A stretch of 64,000 bases of DNA from Kutzneria viridogrisea (GTDB taxonomy: Bacteria; Actinomycetota; Actinomycetes; Mycobacteriales; Pseudonocardiaceae), in contig JACJID010000002.1 of assembly GCA_014138725.1 (NCBI GenBank), positions 448,001 to 512,000 on the forward strand, given 5' to 3'. Both the position numbers and the translations under genes were made by a program. Shown one piece after another: positions 1 through 7,983 of this stretch (positions are counted from its first letter, which is position 1; each line of letters starts with the position of its first letter). A model generated the notes under the pieces. It saw only the letters and a program-made list of their open reading frames with translations, was not told the DNA's origin and made no database searches.

Positions 1-120
1 AGGGCCCTGCGAGGCACAGTGGGCACGCGGAGGCAAGTCTGAGGGGACTATCAGGCAGTCACGCTTTCCCATAACGGCACCTGAAGCACCGCCAAAAGAA
101 TCAGATAACATGAACAACGT

Positions 121-148
121 CAAAAAACGACTTCACAACCGTTTTTGA
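121..148. promoter_or_regulatory. A/T-rich inverted repeat upstream of the LLM oxidoreductase
   Basis: The arms TCAAAAAACG and CGTTTTTGA flank a 10-base centre in an unusually A/T-rich stretch, about 45 bases before the first start codon. It could be an operator for the downstream gene or the terminator of a gene lying left of the window. The sequence does not decide between these. The rest of the first 190 bases shows no gene. Confidence 0.35.
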
Positions 149-191
149 ACGCCCACTTCACCGGAAGCTAACAGGAACGGAACACAAAACT

Positions 192-1079
192 ATGGACACG
201 AGCAGGGCTCCGTTGCGGTTCGGCGTGGTGCTGATCTCCGAGGGCTGTGGCCGCGCCGAGTGGGTGGCCAAGTGCCGCCGGGCCGAGGAGTTGGGCTACG
301 ACGTGGTCGCGGCACCCGACCACGTCAACCTGACCTCGCCGTTCCCCTCGGTGGTGCTGGCCGCCGAGGCCACCGAGCGGCCCAGGATCGGCACCTACGT
401 GCTCAACGCCAGCTTCCACAACCCGAGGCTGCTCGCCCGCGACATCGCCACCATGGACCAGTTCCTGGACGGCAGGCTGGAGATCGGCCTGGGCACCGGG
501 TACGTGCAGTGGGAGTTCGAGGATGCCGGGGTGCCCTTCGGCAGCCCGGGCAGTCGCGTGGACCGCCTGGAGCACGCCGTGGTCGAGCTGGACCGGCTGC
601 TGACCGACCCGGAGCTGCCCAAGTCCGTGCAGCGGCCCAGGCCGCCGCTGCTGGTCGGCGGGCACGGGAACCGGGTGCTGCGGCTGGCCGCCCAGCGGGC
701 CGAGGTGGTCAGCTTCGTGGGGGCGCAGTTCGACCCCAGGTACGGGCGGATGACCATCGCCACCGCCGAGCAGATGCGCGAGCGGGTCCGCTTCGTGCGG
801 GCCGCGGCGGGCGAGCGCGCCGACCAGCTGGAGTTCAACGTGCTGTCCAAGGCCACGCTGCTGACCAAGGACCGCGCGGCGGCCGTGGAGCAGCTGCGCC
901 GGTTCGGGCCTGAGCTGTCCGAGGAGGACCTGCTCGGCGCGCCGGTGATCGGGGTGGGTACGGCGGCCGACATCGCGGAGAAGGTGCGCGAGAACAACGA
1001 GGTGTACGGCATCAGCTACACCACGGTCATGGAGAACGCCATGGAGAGCTTCGGCAAGGTGATCGAACTGCTCCGCTGA
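192..1079 (+). CDS. LLM-class F420-dependent oxidoreductase (TIGR03621-like)
   Basis: The 295-residue product has the start of a bacterial-luciferase TIM barrel (LRFGVVLISEG, then AEELGYDVVAAPDH). It continues with the family's IGTYVLNASFHNP and DGRLEIGLGTGY segments and PRPPLLVGGHGNRVLRLAA near residue 150. Proteins of this family use coenzyme F420, a deazaflavin common in actinobacteria; the substrate cannot be told. The ATG is preceded by AGGAACGGA at a rather long spacing. It is the leftmost gene and stands alone, converging on the methyltransferase gene. Confidence 0.85.
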   Translation: MDTSRAPLRFGVVLISEGCGRAEWVAKCRRAEELGYDVVAAPDHVNLTSPFPSVVLAAEATERPRIGTYVLNASFHNPRLLARDIATMDQFLDGRLEIGLGTGYVQWEFEDAGVPFGSPGSRVDRLEHAVVELDRLLTDPELPKSVQRPRPPLLVGGHGNRVLRLAAQRAEVVSFVGAQFDPRYGRMTIATAEQMRERVRFVRAAAGERADQLEFNVLSKATLLTKDRAAAVEQLRRFGPELSEEDLLGAPVIGVGTAADIAEKVRENNEVYGISYTTVMENAMESFGKVIELLR

Positions 1080-1096
1080 AAGCTACTCACACGGCA

Positions 1097-1192
1097 AACC
1101 GGAAGCGCCGACACACCGTACCGGAACGTCCGACACGCGCTGTCAACCCCGCGTGTCGGACGTTCGCGTACGGTGTGTCGGACGTTCCGGTA
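1097..1192. repeat. 22-bp-period inverted repeat array (A'A'-centre-AA)
   Basis: Two units containing CGACAC begin 22 bases apart (1109, 1131). Two inverted units containing GTGTCG also begin 22 bases apart (1153, 1175). Each unit pairs a CCGGAA end with a CCGACAC end. The centre reads CGCTGTCAACCCCGCG, and the same centre occurs in reverse complement in the copy near 46.3 kb. The array lies between two convergent genes and can fold into a long cruciform or hairpin. Confidence 0.85.
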
Positions 1193-1240
1193 CGCACGCC
1201 AGTGCCCCCGGGCGGATCGCCGGGGGCACTGGCGCGTGCG
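1193..1240. terminator. Bidirectional hairpin between convergent genes
   Basis: A GC-rich stem of about 18 pairs has CCAGTGCCCCCGG facing CCGGGGGCACTGG across a loop of about 8 bases, with no U-tract. It sits between two convergent genes right after the 22-bp array, so a two-way terminator is the likely role. Confidence 0.6.
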
Positions 1241-1265
1241 ACTGATGTAACGGCCTAACGGCGGG

Positions 1266-2483
1266 TCAGACGATGTGCACCTCGGGCACGTAGAGGATCC
1301 ACTTGCCGCCCGCCTCGCGGAACGCCTTCTCCTTCGCCATGATCTCCTCGGCGTGGTTCCAGGCGAACAGCAGGGCGTAGTCCGGCGGCGAGTCGGTGAA
1401 CGCCTCCGGCGTGCGCACCGGGATGTGCGAGCCGGGGGTCAGCCGGTTCTGCTTGGCCGGGGTGGTGTCGGTGACGAAGGACACCAGCTCCGGGCCCAGG
1501 TCGCAGAAGTTCGCCACGGTCGCGCTCTTGGCGGTGGCGCCGTAGGCCACGACCGTCTTGCCCTCCGCGCGCAGCTTCTCCAGCAGCGCGACCAGGTCGG
1601 TGCGGATCTTGCTGACCTTGTCGCCGAAGCCGCGCAGGGTCTCCAGCGTGGACAGGCCCTTCGCGTCCTCCTCGGCGATCATCTCGGCCACCGCGGCGGA
1701 GGGGGTGCGGGCGCCCTGGCGGGCCACCGTGTACCGGACCTCGCCGCCGTGCACCGGGAAGCGCTCCACGTCGACCAGGTCGAAGCCGAAGCTGCGGGCC
1801 ATGGCGCGCACCGAGCGGGCGGTGAAGAAGTAGTAGTGCTCGTCGTAGATCTGGTCGAACGAGGTGCGATCCACGATGTCGCCCAGGTACGGGTCCTCGA
1901 ACACGAAGATGCCGTTGGGCTTGAGCAGCGCGTCCAGGCCGCGGAAGACCGAGTCCAGGTACGGGATGTGGCAGATCGTGTTGGCGGAGAACACCACGTC
2001 GGCCTGACCGTCCTCGCGGACGATGTCGATGGCGCTGGACTCCTCGAAGAACTCGTTGCGCACCCGCACACCCTTGGCGCTGGCCACCTCGGCCACACTG
2101 CGCGAGGGCTCAACGCCCAGGTGGCGCACACCGGCATCGGCGATCGTCTTGAGCATGATGCCGTCGTTGCTGCCGATGTCGAGGATGAACGGGTCGTCCC
2201 CGGTCAGCTCGGTCTCGAGGAAGTTGGTCGCGGTCAGCTCGAAGTGCTTGCGCATGACCGAGGAGCCCGAGGAGAAGTACGGGTAGTCCTCGTTGAACAT
2301 CTTGTCCCTGGGCACCTCCTCCATCAGCTGGCACATCGTGCACTGGTCGCAGACGCCGACGGCGAGCCGGAAGAAGAACTCGCCCTCCAGCTGGTCCGGC
2401 TTCAGGAAAGCATCCGAAAGCGGCTGACGACCGAAATCGTAGAATTCCGTGAGGCCGCCGCCGCACATGCGACAATCAGTCAT
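1266..2483 (-). CDS. Class I SAM C-methyltransferase of the NDP-deoxysugar type
   Basis: The 405-residue product has the three-part layout of deoxysugar C-methyltransferases such as TylC3. An N-terminal zinc site is seen in CRMCGGG and CDQCTMC (residues 4-60). The central SAM-binding Rossmann fold has FILDIGSNDGIML. The C-terminal domain has VVAYGATAKSATVANF and IPVRTPEAF. Known members methylate C3 of a keto-deoxysugar for glycosylated natural products. No other sugar-biosynthesis gene is nearby, so the substrate is open. I chose the ATG at 2483 because the family's Cys motif follows it directly; an open frame runs further upstream but reads antisense to the next gene. Confidence 0.8.
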   Translation of the reverse strand: MTDCRMCGGGLTEFYDFGRQPLSDAFLKPDQLEGEFFFRLAVGVCDQCTMCQLMEEVPRDKMFNEDYPYFSSGSSVMRKHFELTATNFLETELTGDDPFILDIGSNDGIMLKTIADAGVRHLGVEPSRSVAEVASAKGVRVRNEFFEESSAIDIVREDGQADVVFSANTICHIPYLDSVFRGLDALLKPNGIFVFEDPYLGDIVDRTSFDQIYDEHYYFFTARSVRAMARSFGFDLVDVERFPVHGGEVRYTVARQGARTPSAAVAEMIAEEDAKGLSTLETLRGFGDKVSKIRTDLVALLEKLRAEGKTVVAYGATAKSATVANFCDLGPELVSFVTDTTPAKQNRLTPGSHIPVRTPEAFTDSPPDYALLFAWNHAEEIMAKEKAFREAGGKWILYVPEVHIV

Positions 2484-2581
2484 AGCAGCGAAGGTAAGGT
2501 CCCGCGCGGGACCAGCCAAGACCTCACCGGGGAAATCCCTACAGGTTCGGGCCGGGCCGTTGTCCGAGCGCCGACCCCCGC

Positions 2582-5365
2582 CTATGGTGTCAGACCGCCG
2601 TGCACCAACGGTTCCGCGCCGCCCGCGAAGATGGCGGCCAGTCCCGCGCGGCCGTCGACGGCCAGCTTGCGGTAGATCTTGGTCAGGTGCTTCTCCACCG
2701 CGCGGCGGGTCACCCCGAGCTCGGTGGCGATCTCCCCGTTGGTGCGCCCGCCGACGACCAGGTCGGTGACCTGACGCTCGGTGGCGGTCAACCCGACCGG
2801 GCGCACCGCGCCGGGCCGTCGCGCCGCGGTGTTCAGCGCCGCCGTGGTCAGCTCCACCAGCCAGCCAGCCCCGCAGGCGGCGGCGTGCGCGCGGGCCTCC
2901 CGCAGCCGCTGGTCGGCCTCCTGCTCCTCGGTGGGGCGCAGCCGCATGCCCAGCGCCGTCAGGGCTTTGGCGTGCTCCAGGCGGTTGTCCGAGGCCGTCA
3001 CGACCTCCACCGCCTCGCGCAGCATGTCCACGCCGCCCTCGGTGGGGACGAGCCGCCCGGACAGTCGCAGCGAGCGGGCCAGCGCGGTGGGCGCCCCCCA
3101 CTTGCGGGCGTGCACCAGTTCCTCCGCCATCAACTGCTGGGCGGCGTCCTGGTTGCCCAGCCGGTGGTGCAGGGCCGCCGCCCTGCTGCGCCACGGGAAC
3201 AGCGCCGGGTTGTGCCAGTTGACCCGGTCCAGGTGGCGCCCGCAGTCCAGGAACTGGTCCAGGGCGCACCGGTGGTCACCCTGGGCCGCCGCGGCCGAAC
3301 CGGCCAGCATCTGCATGGCGGTGCGCTGCAACAGGTCGAACTGGTCGGCGGGCCGGGACTGGCAGACCCGCACCATGCGCTCGATCAGCGCGGAGTCGCC
3401 CGCGTCGGCCACGGCCCGCACCAGGGTCTCGGAGAACCCGCTGAAGGCCGTGTGGTGCGCGCCGGAGACCAGCGCCAGCGCCTCGGCGGCCAGCTCGCGG
3501 GCCAGCGGCAGCAACCCGGACTGGCTGGCGGCCAGCGCCTGCTGGCTCAGCGCGAGCACCAGGTCGTCCGGGGAGGTCATCCGGCGGGCCTGCTCGGTGG
3601 CCACGTCCAGCCAGGACCGCACGTCGGCGAGCCGGTCCCCGGCCACCAGCAGGCGGATCACCAGCGGCAGCGGGCCGTGCGCGTGCCCGGGGTAGGCGGG
3701 CTCGCACCACAGGACGCGCCCGGCCAGCTCGGTCACCTGCGCGGCGCTCAGCCGCACGGTCAGCGCCCCGGAGTAGAGCAGAACCGAGGCCAGTTCGCGT
3801 TCTGCCGCACCGGCCTCGGCCACGTCCGGTCCCATGGCGAGCAGTTCCGCCACGGCCTCGGTCTGCTGGGCCGGGTCCTCCAGCGCCCCGTAGCGGGCAC
3901 GAGCGGCCAGCCGCAGCGCGAGCCTGCGGTCCCGCCCGGCCAGGTCGCCGGGACGGGTCAGCTGGTTGCTCAGATCGGTGACCAGCGCGCCCGCCGAGCG
4001 CGGCGCCCAGCTCACCACGGTCGGCACGATGCCCACCACGGCGGCGATCCGCTCGCCGACCGTGTCCAGCAGCGGCAGCGCCTGCCGCACGTGCCGCACC
4101 GCCGTGGACGGGTCCAGGGCGCGCTCGGCGGAGGCCAGCTCGATGAGCAGCCGTGCCCGGTCCCCGCCGTCGAGCGAACTGCCCAGCAGCGCGCGCCGCA
4201 GGTAGTCCACGGCGGCGGTGTACTCCCCGCGCCGGATCGCCGACTCGGCGGCCACCCGCAGCACCTCACCGGCCCAGGGCTGCTGCGGGGACATCACCAC
4301 GCGCAGGTGCTCGGCGATCTGCTCGGCCGAACGCGCGCTGTCGTGCAACAGGGTCGCGGCCCGCGCGTGCAGCCGGTCGTGCTCCGCGGCGGGCAGGGAC
4401 TCCTCGATCGCGCGGGCGATGGCGGGGTTGACCAGTCGCAGCAGCGGGCCCGCTCCGAGCAGGCCCAGCTCGGTCAGCGCGCGCCGCGCCGAGGCGCAGC
4501 CCACCTCGTCCACCCCGGCCAGCGGGGCGACCAGGTCGATCTCCCCGTGCCCGCCCAGCACGGCCAGCGCCTCGGCGAGCGCACGCACCGGGGCGGGCTG
4601 GGCCCGCAACGCCGTGAGCACCCAGTCGCCCAGCACCGGGTCGCTGATCGTGCCGAGGTGTTCGGCCAGCGGCGGCACGCCCGCCGCGTGCAGGCTGTCC
4701 AGCACGAAGCGCAGCACCATCGGGTTGCCCGCGCTGACCTCGTGGCAGTCCGGCACGAAGCGCTCGTCCCCGGTGCCGCCGAACCGCTCGGCCACCAGCT
4801 CGCCGACTGCCTGCTGCGAGAGCGGTTGCAGTGTAAGGGTTTCCGCCGCGTTGCCCAGGATCTCCCGCACCAGCAGCGTGGCGGCCGCCGGGTCGCCCGC
4901 GCCCGCGGTCAGCACCAGCACCACCGGTAGGTCCGCCAACTGGTGCTGCACGAAGTCCAGCCAGCACAGCGAAGGCTGGTCCGACCACTGCACGTCGTCG
5001 AGGAGCAGCACGAGCGGGCGGTCCTCCGCCCTGTGCCGCAACAACTCTGTCAGTCCGTGCAGCGCCGTAGGGTCCTCGCCGCGCTCCGGGTTCGCCCAGC
5101 GGTCGAGGCGCTCGTCGGCGATCGGCAGCACCGGCTCGAACAGCTGCCGCACCACCGCGAACCCCAGGTGCGTCTCGGCGCGGGAGGCGTCGGCGCGCAG
5201 CACCTCGGCGCCCTGCTCACTGGCCAGGAGGCCAATCTCCCGCAGCAGCGCGGACTTGCCCGCGCCGAGCGGGCCGGACACCACCAGCGACGTGCCGCCA
5301 CCGGCGAGGGCACGCCCCACCGCGGCCCGCGCCCTCGCGAGTTCCTCGTGTCGTTCCAGCAGCAT
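2582..5365 (-). CDS. Large ATP-binding LuxR-family regulator (LAL), third gene of the operon
   Basis: The 927-residue product begins MLLERHEELARARA. It carries a P-loop (GPLGAGKSAL, about residues 34-43) and a Walker B (LVLLLDDVQWSD). A long helical TPR-like middle follows, then a C-terminal LuxR helix-turn-helix (LTATERQVTDLVVGGRTNGEIATELGV read in pieces; AVEKHLTKIYRKL). LAL regulators usually activate secondary-metabolism or sugar genes. Its ATG overlaps the TGA of the upstream LAL gene by one base (TGATG), so the two are probably translationally coupled. Confidence 0.88.
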   Translation of the reverse strand: MLLERHEELARARAAVGRALAGGGTSLVVSGPLGAGKSALLREIGLLASEQGAEVLRADASRAETHLGFAVVRQLFEPVLPIADERLDRWANPERGEDPTALHGLTELLRHRAEDRPLVLLLDDVQWSDQPSLCWLDFVQHQLADLPVVLVLTAGAGDPAAATLLVREILGNAAETLTLQPLSQQAVGELVAERFGGTGDERFVPDCHEVSAGNPMVLRFVLDSLHAAGVPPLAEHLGTISDPVLGDWVLTALRAQPAPVRALAEALAVLGGHGEIDLVAPLAGVDEVGCASARRALTELGLLGAGPLLRLVNPAIARAIEESLPAAEHDRLHARAATLLHDSARSAEQIAEHLRVVMSPQQPWAGEVLRVAAESAIRRGEYTAAVDYLRRALLGSSLDGGDRARLLIELASAERALDPSTAVRHVRQALPLLDTVGERIAAVVGIVPTVVSWAPRSAGALVTDLSNQLTRPGDLAGRDRRLALRLAARARYGALEDPAQQTEAVAELLAMGPDVAEAGAAERELASVLLYSGALTVRLSAAQVTELAGRVLWCEPAYPGHAHGPLPLVIRLLVAGDRLADVRSWLDVATEQARRMTSPDDLVLALSQQALAASQSGLLPLARELAAEALALVSGAHHTAFSGFSETLVRAVADAGDSALIERMVRVCQSRPADQFDLLQRTAMQMLAGSAAAAQGDHRCALDQFLDCGRHLDRVNWHNPALFPWRSRAAALHHRLGNQDAAQQLMAEELVHARKWGAPTALARSLRLSGRLVPTEGGVDMLREAVEVVTASDNRLEHAKALTALGMRLRPTEEQEADQRLREARAHAAACGAGWLVELTTAALNTAARRPGAVRPVGLTATERQVTDLVVGGRTNGEIATELGVTRRAVEKHLTKIYRKLAVDGRAGLAAIFAGGAEPLVHGGLTP

Positions 5366-7983
5366 CAGGGCACCTTCTTCAGCACCGTGGACAGCTCGCG
5401 CCTGCCCGGAACACCCAGCTTGCGGTAGACGCTGGCCAGCGACTCCTCCACCCCGCGCCGCCCCATGGACAGCACACCGGCGATCTCCGCGTTGGGCATG
5501 CCGCCCGCGGCCAGCTGCGCGACCTGAGCCTCCACTTCGGACAGTTCGAGCCTGGCGCGCAGCCTTGCCGTGTCGTAGCGGTGGCCGAGCTCGGCGATGC
5601 GCGCGTGGACCAGTTCCCAGTCCTGTGCGACGGCCAGCTCCCTGGCCTCGCCAAGCACCGCGGCGCACTCCGACCAGTTCTGCACGCCCAGGTGCGACTC
5701 GGCGAGTTCGATCAGCGCCGTGACGTGGTTGAGCCGCAACGGGGTTCCCCGCAGCAGCCGCACGGCCTCGGCGAAGTGGCCCGCCGCCTGCTGGCGCTGG
5801 GCCATGCCCGCGTACAGGTGCGTGGACCCGATCGCGCTCGGCGTGCCCCAGGCCCGCGCCAGCACCAGTTCCTCCTCCACCAGCTCGGCGGCGGCCTCGG
5901 GGTGGGTGGCCGCCGCCATGCAGCGCCAGGAGAACAGGGCCGGGTTGGTCCACTGGTTGGCCAGCAGCCTGCGCCCGCACTCGTGGAAGCAGTGCCGCGC
6001 GGGCAGCAGCTCGCCGCGGATCAGGTGCAGCAAACCCTTGAGGAACAACAGGTGCGTCCAGCCGAAGCTGTGCTCCACCCCGGCGGGCAGCGGGGTGGCG
6101 GCCAGCTCCTCGGCCAGGTCGAACCGCCCCAGGTGCAGGTGCAGGGTCATGCACGAGGCCAGGTAGGTCGGCATCGCCACGGGGTGCAGCCGGTCCGGGT
6201 ACAACTCGGCGCGCGCCGCGTCCAGGTCCTGTTCCGCACCGCGCAGATCACCGCAGCGCAGCGCCAGGTCCGCGCGCGCGACCAGGGCGAGCCCCACCGC
6301 CACCGGCACCGCGCGGCGGCGACACTCGTGCAGCACCCCGTTGAGCGCGGCGCGCGCCTCGGCGATGTCGTCGGTGAGCAGCAGGGCCTTGGCCGCGGCG
6401 ATGCGCGGGGCCACCGGCGAGCTGCCCGGCTCGGCGGCCAGCGCCTGACGGGCCAGCGCGCGGACCACCTTGGCGTTGCGGCCACCCGCCGCGCGGCGCC
6501 ACGCCACCACCCCGGCCTGTGACGGATCGGTGGGCAGGTCGGGCAACTCCGCCACGGCCCGCGAGCTGTCCGGTTCCCCGTGGTGCAGGCTCTCGTTCAG
6601 CCAGTACAACGCGGCCAACTGCTCGTGCTCGGCACCGCCCCGCAGCACGGCCGTGGACACCGCACGGCGGGCCTCGCCGTAGTTGCCCCTGGTGACCAGC
6701 AGGTCGGCGGCCCGCACGCGGATCGCCCCCAGGGCCGGGTCGGTGCTGGTCCGCAGCAGGGCGGCCAGCCTGCGCTCCCCGGCCTCCGGCGTGGTGTTGA
6801 GCTCGGCCTCGGCCAGCTCCGCCAGCACCTCCGCCCTGGCCACCGGCCGCTCCGGTACCTCGGCCAGCGCCCTGGTCAGCAAGCGGCCAGCCGTGACGTG
6901 CAGCGCGGCCGACCGTGCCGCGCCCGCCGCCGAGCGCAGGGTGCGCAGCGCCCAGTCGGCGCCGATCGGCCGCGCGCCCATCAGCAGCCGGGCCTGACCG
7001 TCCTCGGAAATGCCTGCCTGGTAAGCAAGTCCGGCCGCACAGGCGTACAGCTCGGCGCGCTCGTGACCGGTCATGCCCGCGAGCAGCTCGGTGGCCGCGA
7101 TCGGGTCGGACAGCCGAGGGCAGCCGTGCAGCTGTTCGACCAGCCCGGTTCCGGCCAGCTCGGCGACCAGCTCGGCGCGCGAAATGGTGCGCGGCCTGGC
7201 CAGCAGGCACACCAGGTCCAGGTCGAGGTCACCGTCGGCGACGGCGATGGCACGCAGCAGGGCAACGGCCTCGGCGGGGAGCACACTCAGCAGCTTGGAC
7301 ACGTGGTGACCGCGCACCGCGCCGATCTGCGCCACGAGGTCCGCGGCCGTGAGCCCGCCCCGGCGCCTGCGCAGGCGCTGCAACGCGGCGCCGAGCAGGC
7401 CGGGCAGCCCTTCGCAGGCCAGGGTCGCCGCGTGGGCGAAGTCGGCGTCCACCGGCTCGCCCAGCACCGACTCGGCCACCGCGCCGATCTGCGTGACGTC
7501 CAGTCGTGGCAAGGTGATCCGGATGGCGCCCTGGGGTTCGCCCCCGCCGAGCACGAGCAGCAGCGGCAGGGAGTGCAGCCGCCGCACCACGGTGTCCATC
7601 CACACCTTGGACTCGCGGTCCACCCACTGGGCGTCGTCGACGAGCACGCACAGCGGGCCGCCGCGCAACGCGGGCATCAACCGCCGCTGCACCACGGTGA
7701 AGGCCGTGGACTCGTCCACCGGATCGGTGTGGTCGGCGAGCTCGCGCACGAGCTGGGCCAGCACGCCGAAGCGCACCGTGCGCTGGCAGAACGAGGCGTT
7801 GGCGGACACCACCCGCACCCCCGCGTCCAGCGCCATCTCCCTGGCCCGCCCGAGAAAGGCCGTCCGGCCGCTGCCCGGTGCGCCGAGCACGACCACGCGC
7901 TGGCCGATTCCCTTTGTCAGCGCGGAAAGGGCTTCCCCGAATGTGGCGAGCCCGCCGTCCCTGCCAACCAACTCGCCGGTCAT
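5365..7983 (-). CDS. Large LuxR-family regulator with altered Walker A, second gene of the operon
   Basis: The 872-residue product has the LAL architecture of N-terminal ATPase, helical repeats and a C-terminal HTH. The P-loop reads VLGAPGSGRTAFLGR, so the invariant Lys is replaced by Arg. The Walker B Asp pair (LCVLVDDAQW) is kept. The HTH (VEAQVAQLAAGGMPNAEIAG, then EESLASVYRKLGV) lacks the usual RE at its first helix. ATP hydrolysis may be impaired, which is an inference. The ATG overlaps the stop of the upstream LAL gene in ATGA, and its own stop overlaps the next start. Confidence 0.87.
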   Translation of the reverse strand: MTGELVGRDGGLATFGEALSALTKGIGQRVVVLGAPGSGRTAFLGRAREMALDAGVRVVSANASFCQRTVRFGVLAQLVRELADHTDPVDESTAFTVVQRRLMPALRGGPLCVLVDDAQWVDRESKVWMDTVVRRLHSLPLLLVLGGGEPQGAIRITLPRLDVTQIGAVAESVLGEPVDADFAHAATLACEGLPGLLGAALQRLRRRRGGLTAADLVAQIGAVRGHHVSKLLSVLPAEAVALLRAIAVADGDLDLDLVCLLARPRTISRAELVAELAGTGLVEQLHGCPRLSDPIAATELLAGMTGHERAELYACAAGLAYQAGISEDGQARLLMGARPIGADWALRTLRSAAGAARSAALHVTAGRLLTRALAEVPERPVARAEVLAELAEAELNTTPEAGERRLAALLRTSTDPALGAIRVRAADLLVTRGNYGEARRAVSTAVLRGGAEHEQLAALYWLNESLHHGEPDSSRAVAELPDLPTDPSQAGVVAWRRAAGGRNAKVVRALARQALAAEPGSSPVAPRIAAAKALLLTDDIAEARAALNGVLHECRRRAVPVAVGLALVARADLALRCGDLRGAEQDLDAARAELYPDRLHPVAMPTYLASCMTLHLHLGRFDLAEELAATPLPAGVEHSFGWTHLLFLKGLLHLIRGELLPARHCFHECGRRLLANQWTNPALFSWRCMAAATHPEAAAELVEEELVLARAWGTPSAIGSTHLYAGMAQRQQAAGHFAEAVRLLRGTPLRLNHVTALIELAESHLGVQNWSECAAVLGEARELAVAQDWELVHARIAELGHRYDTARLRARLELSEVEAQVAQLAAGGMPNAEIAGVLSMGRRGVEESLASVYRKLGVPGRRELSTVLKKVP

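Noticed and set aside
5366-6154. Possible N-terminal extension of the LAL gene at 2582 to about 1190 residues
   Set aside because: The extension reads antisense-like, proline- and alanine-rich sequence that overlaps the upstream LAL gene in another frame. The ATG at 5365 gives the family's normal start and a one-base overlap.
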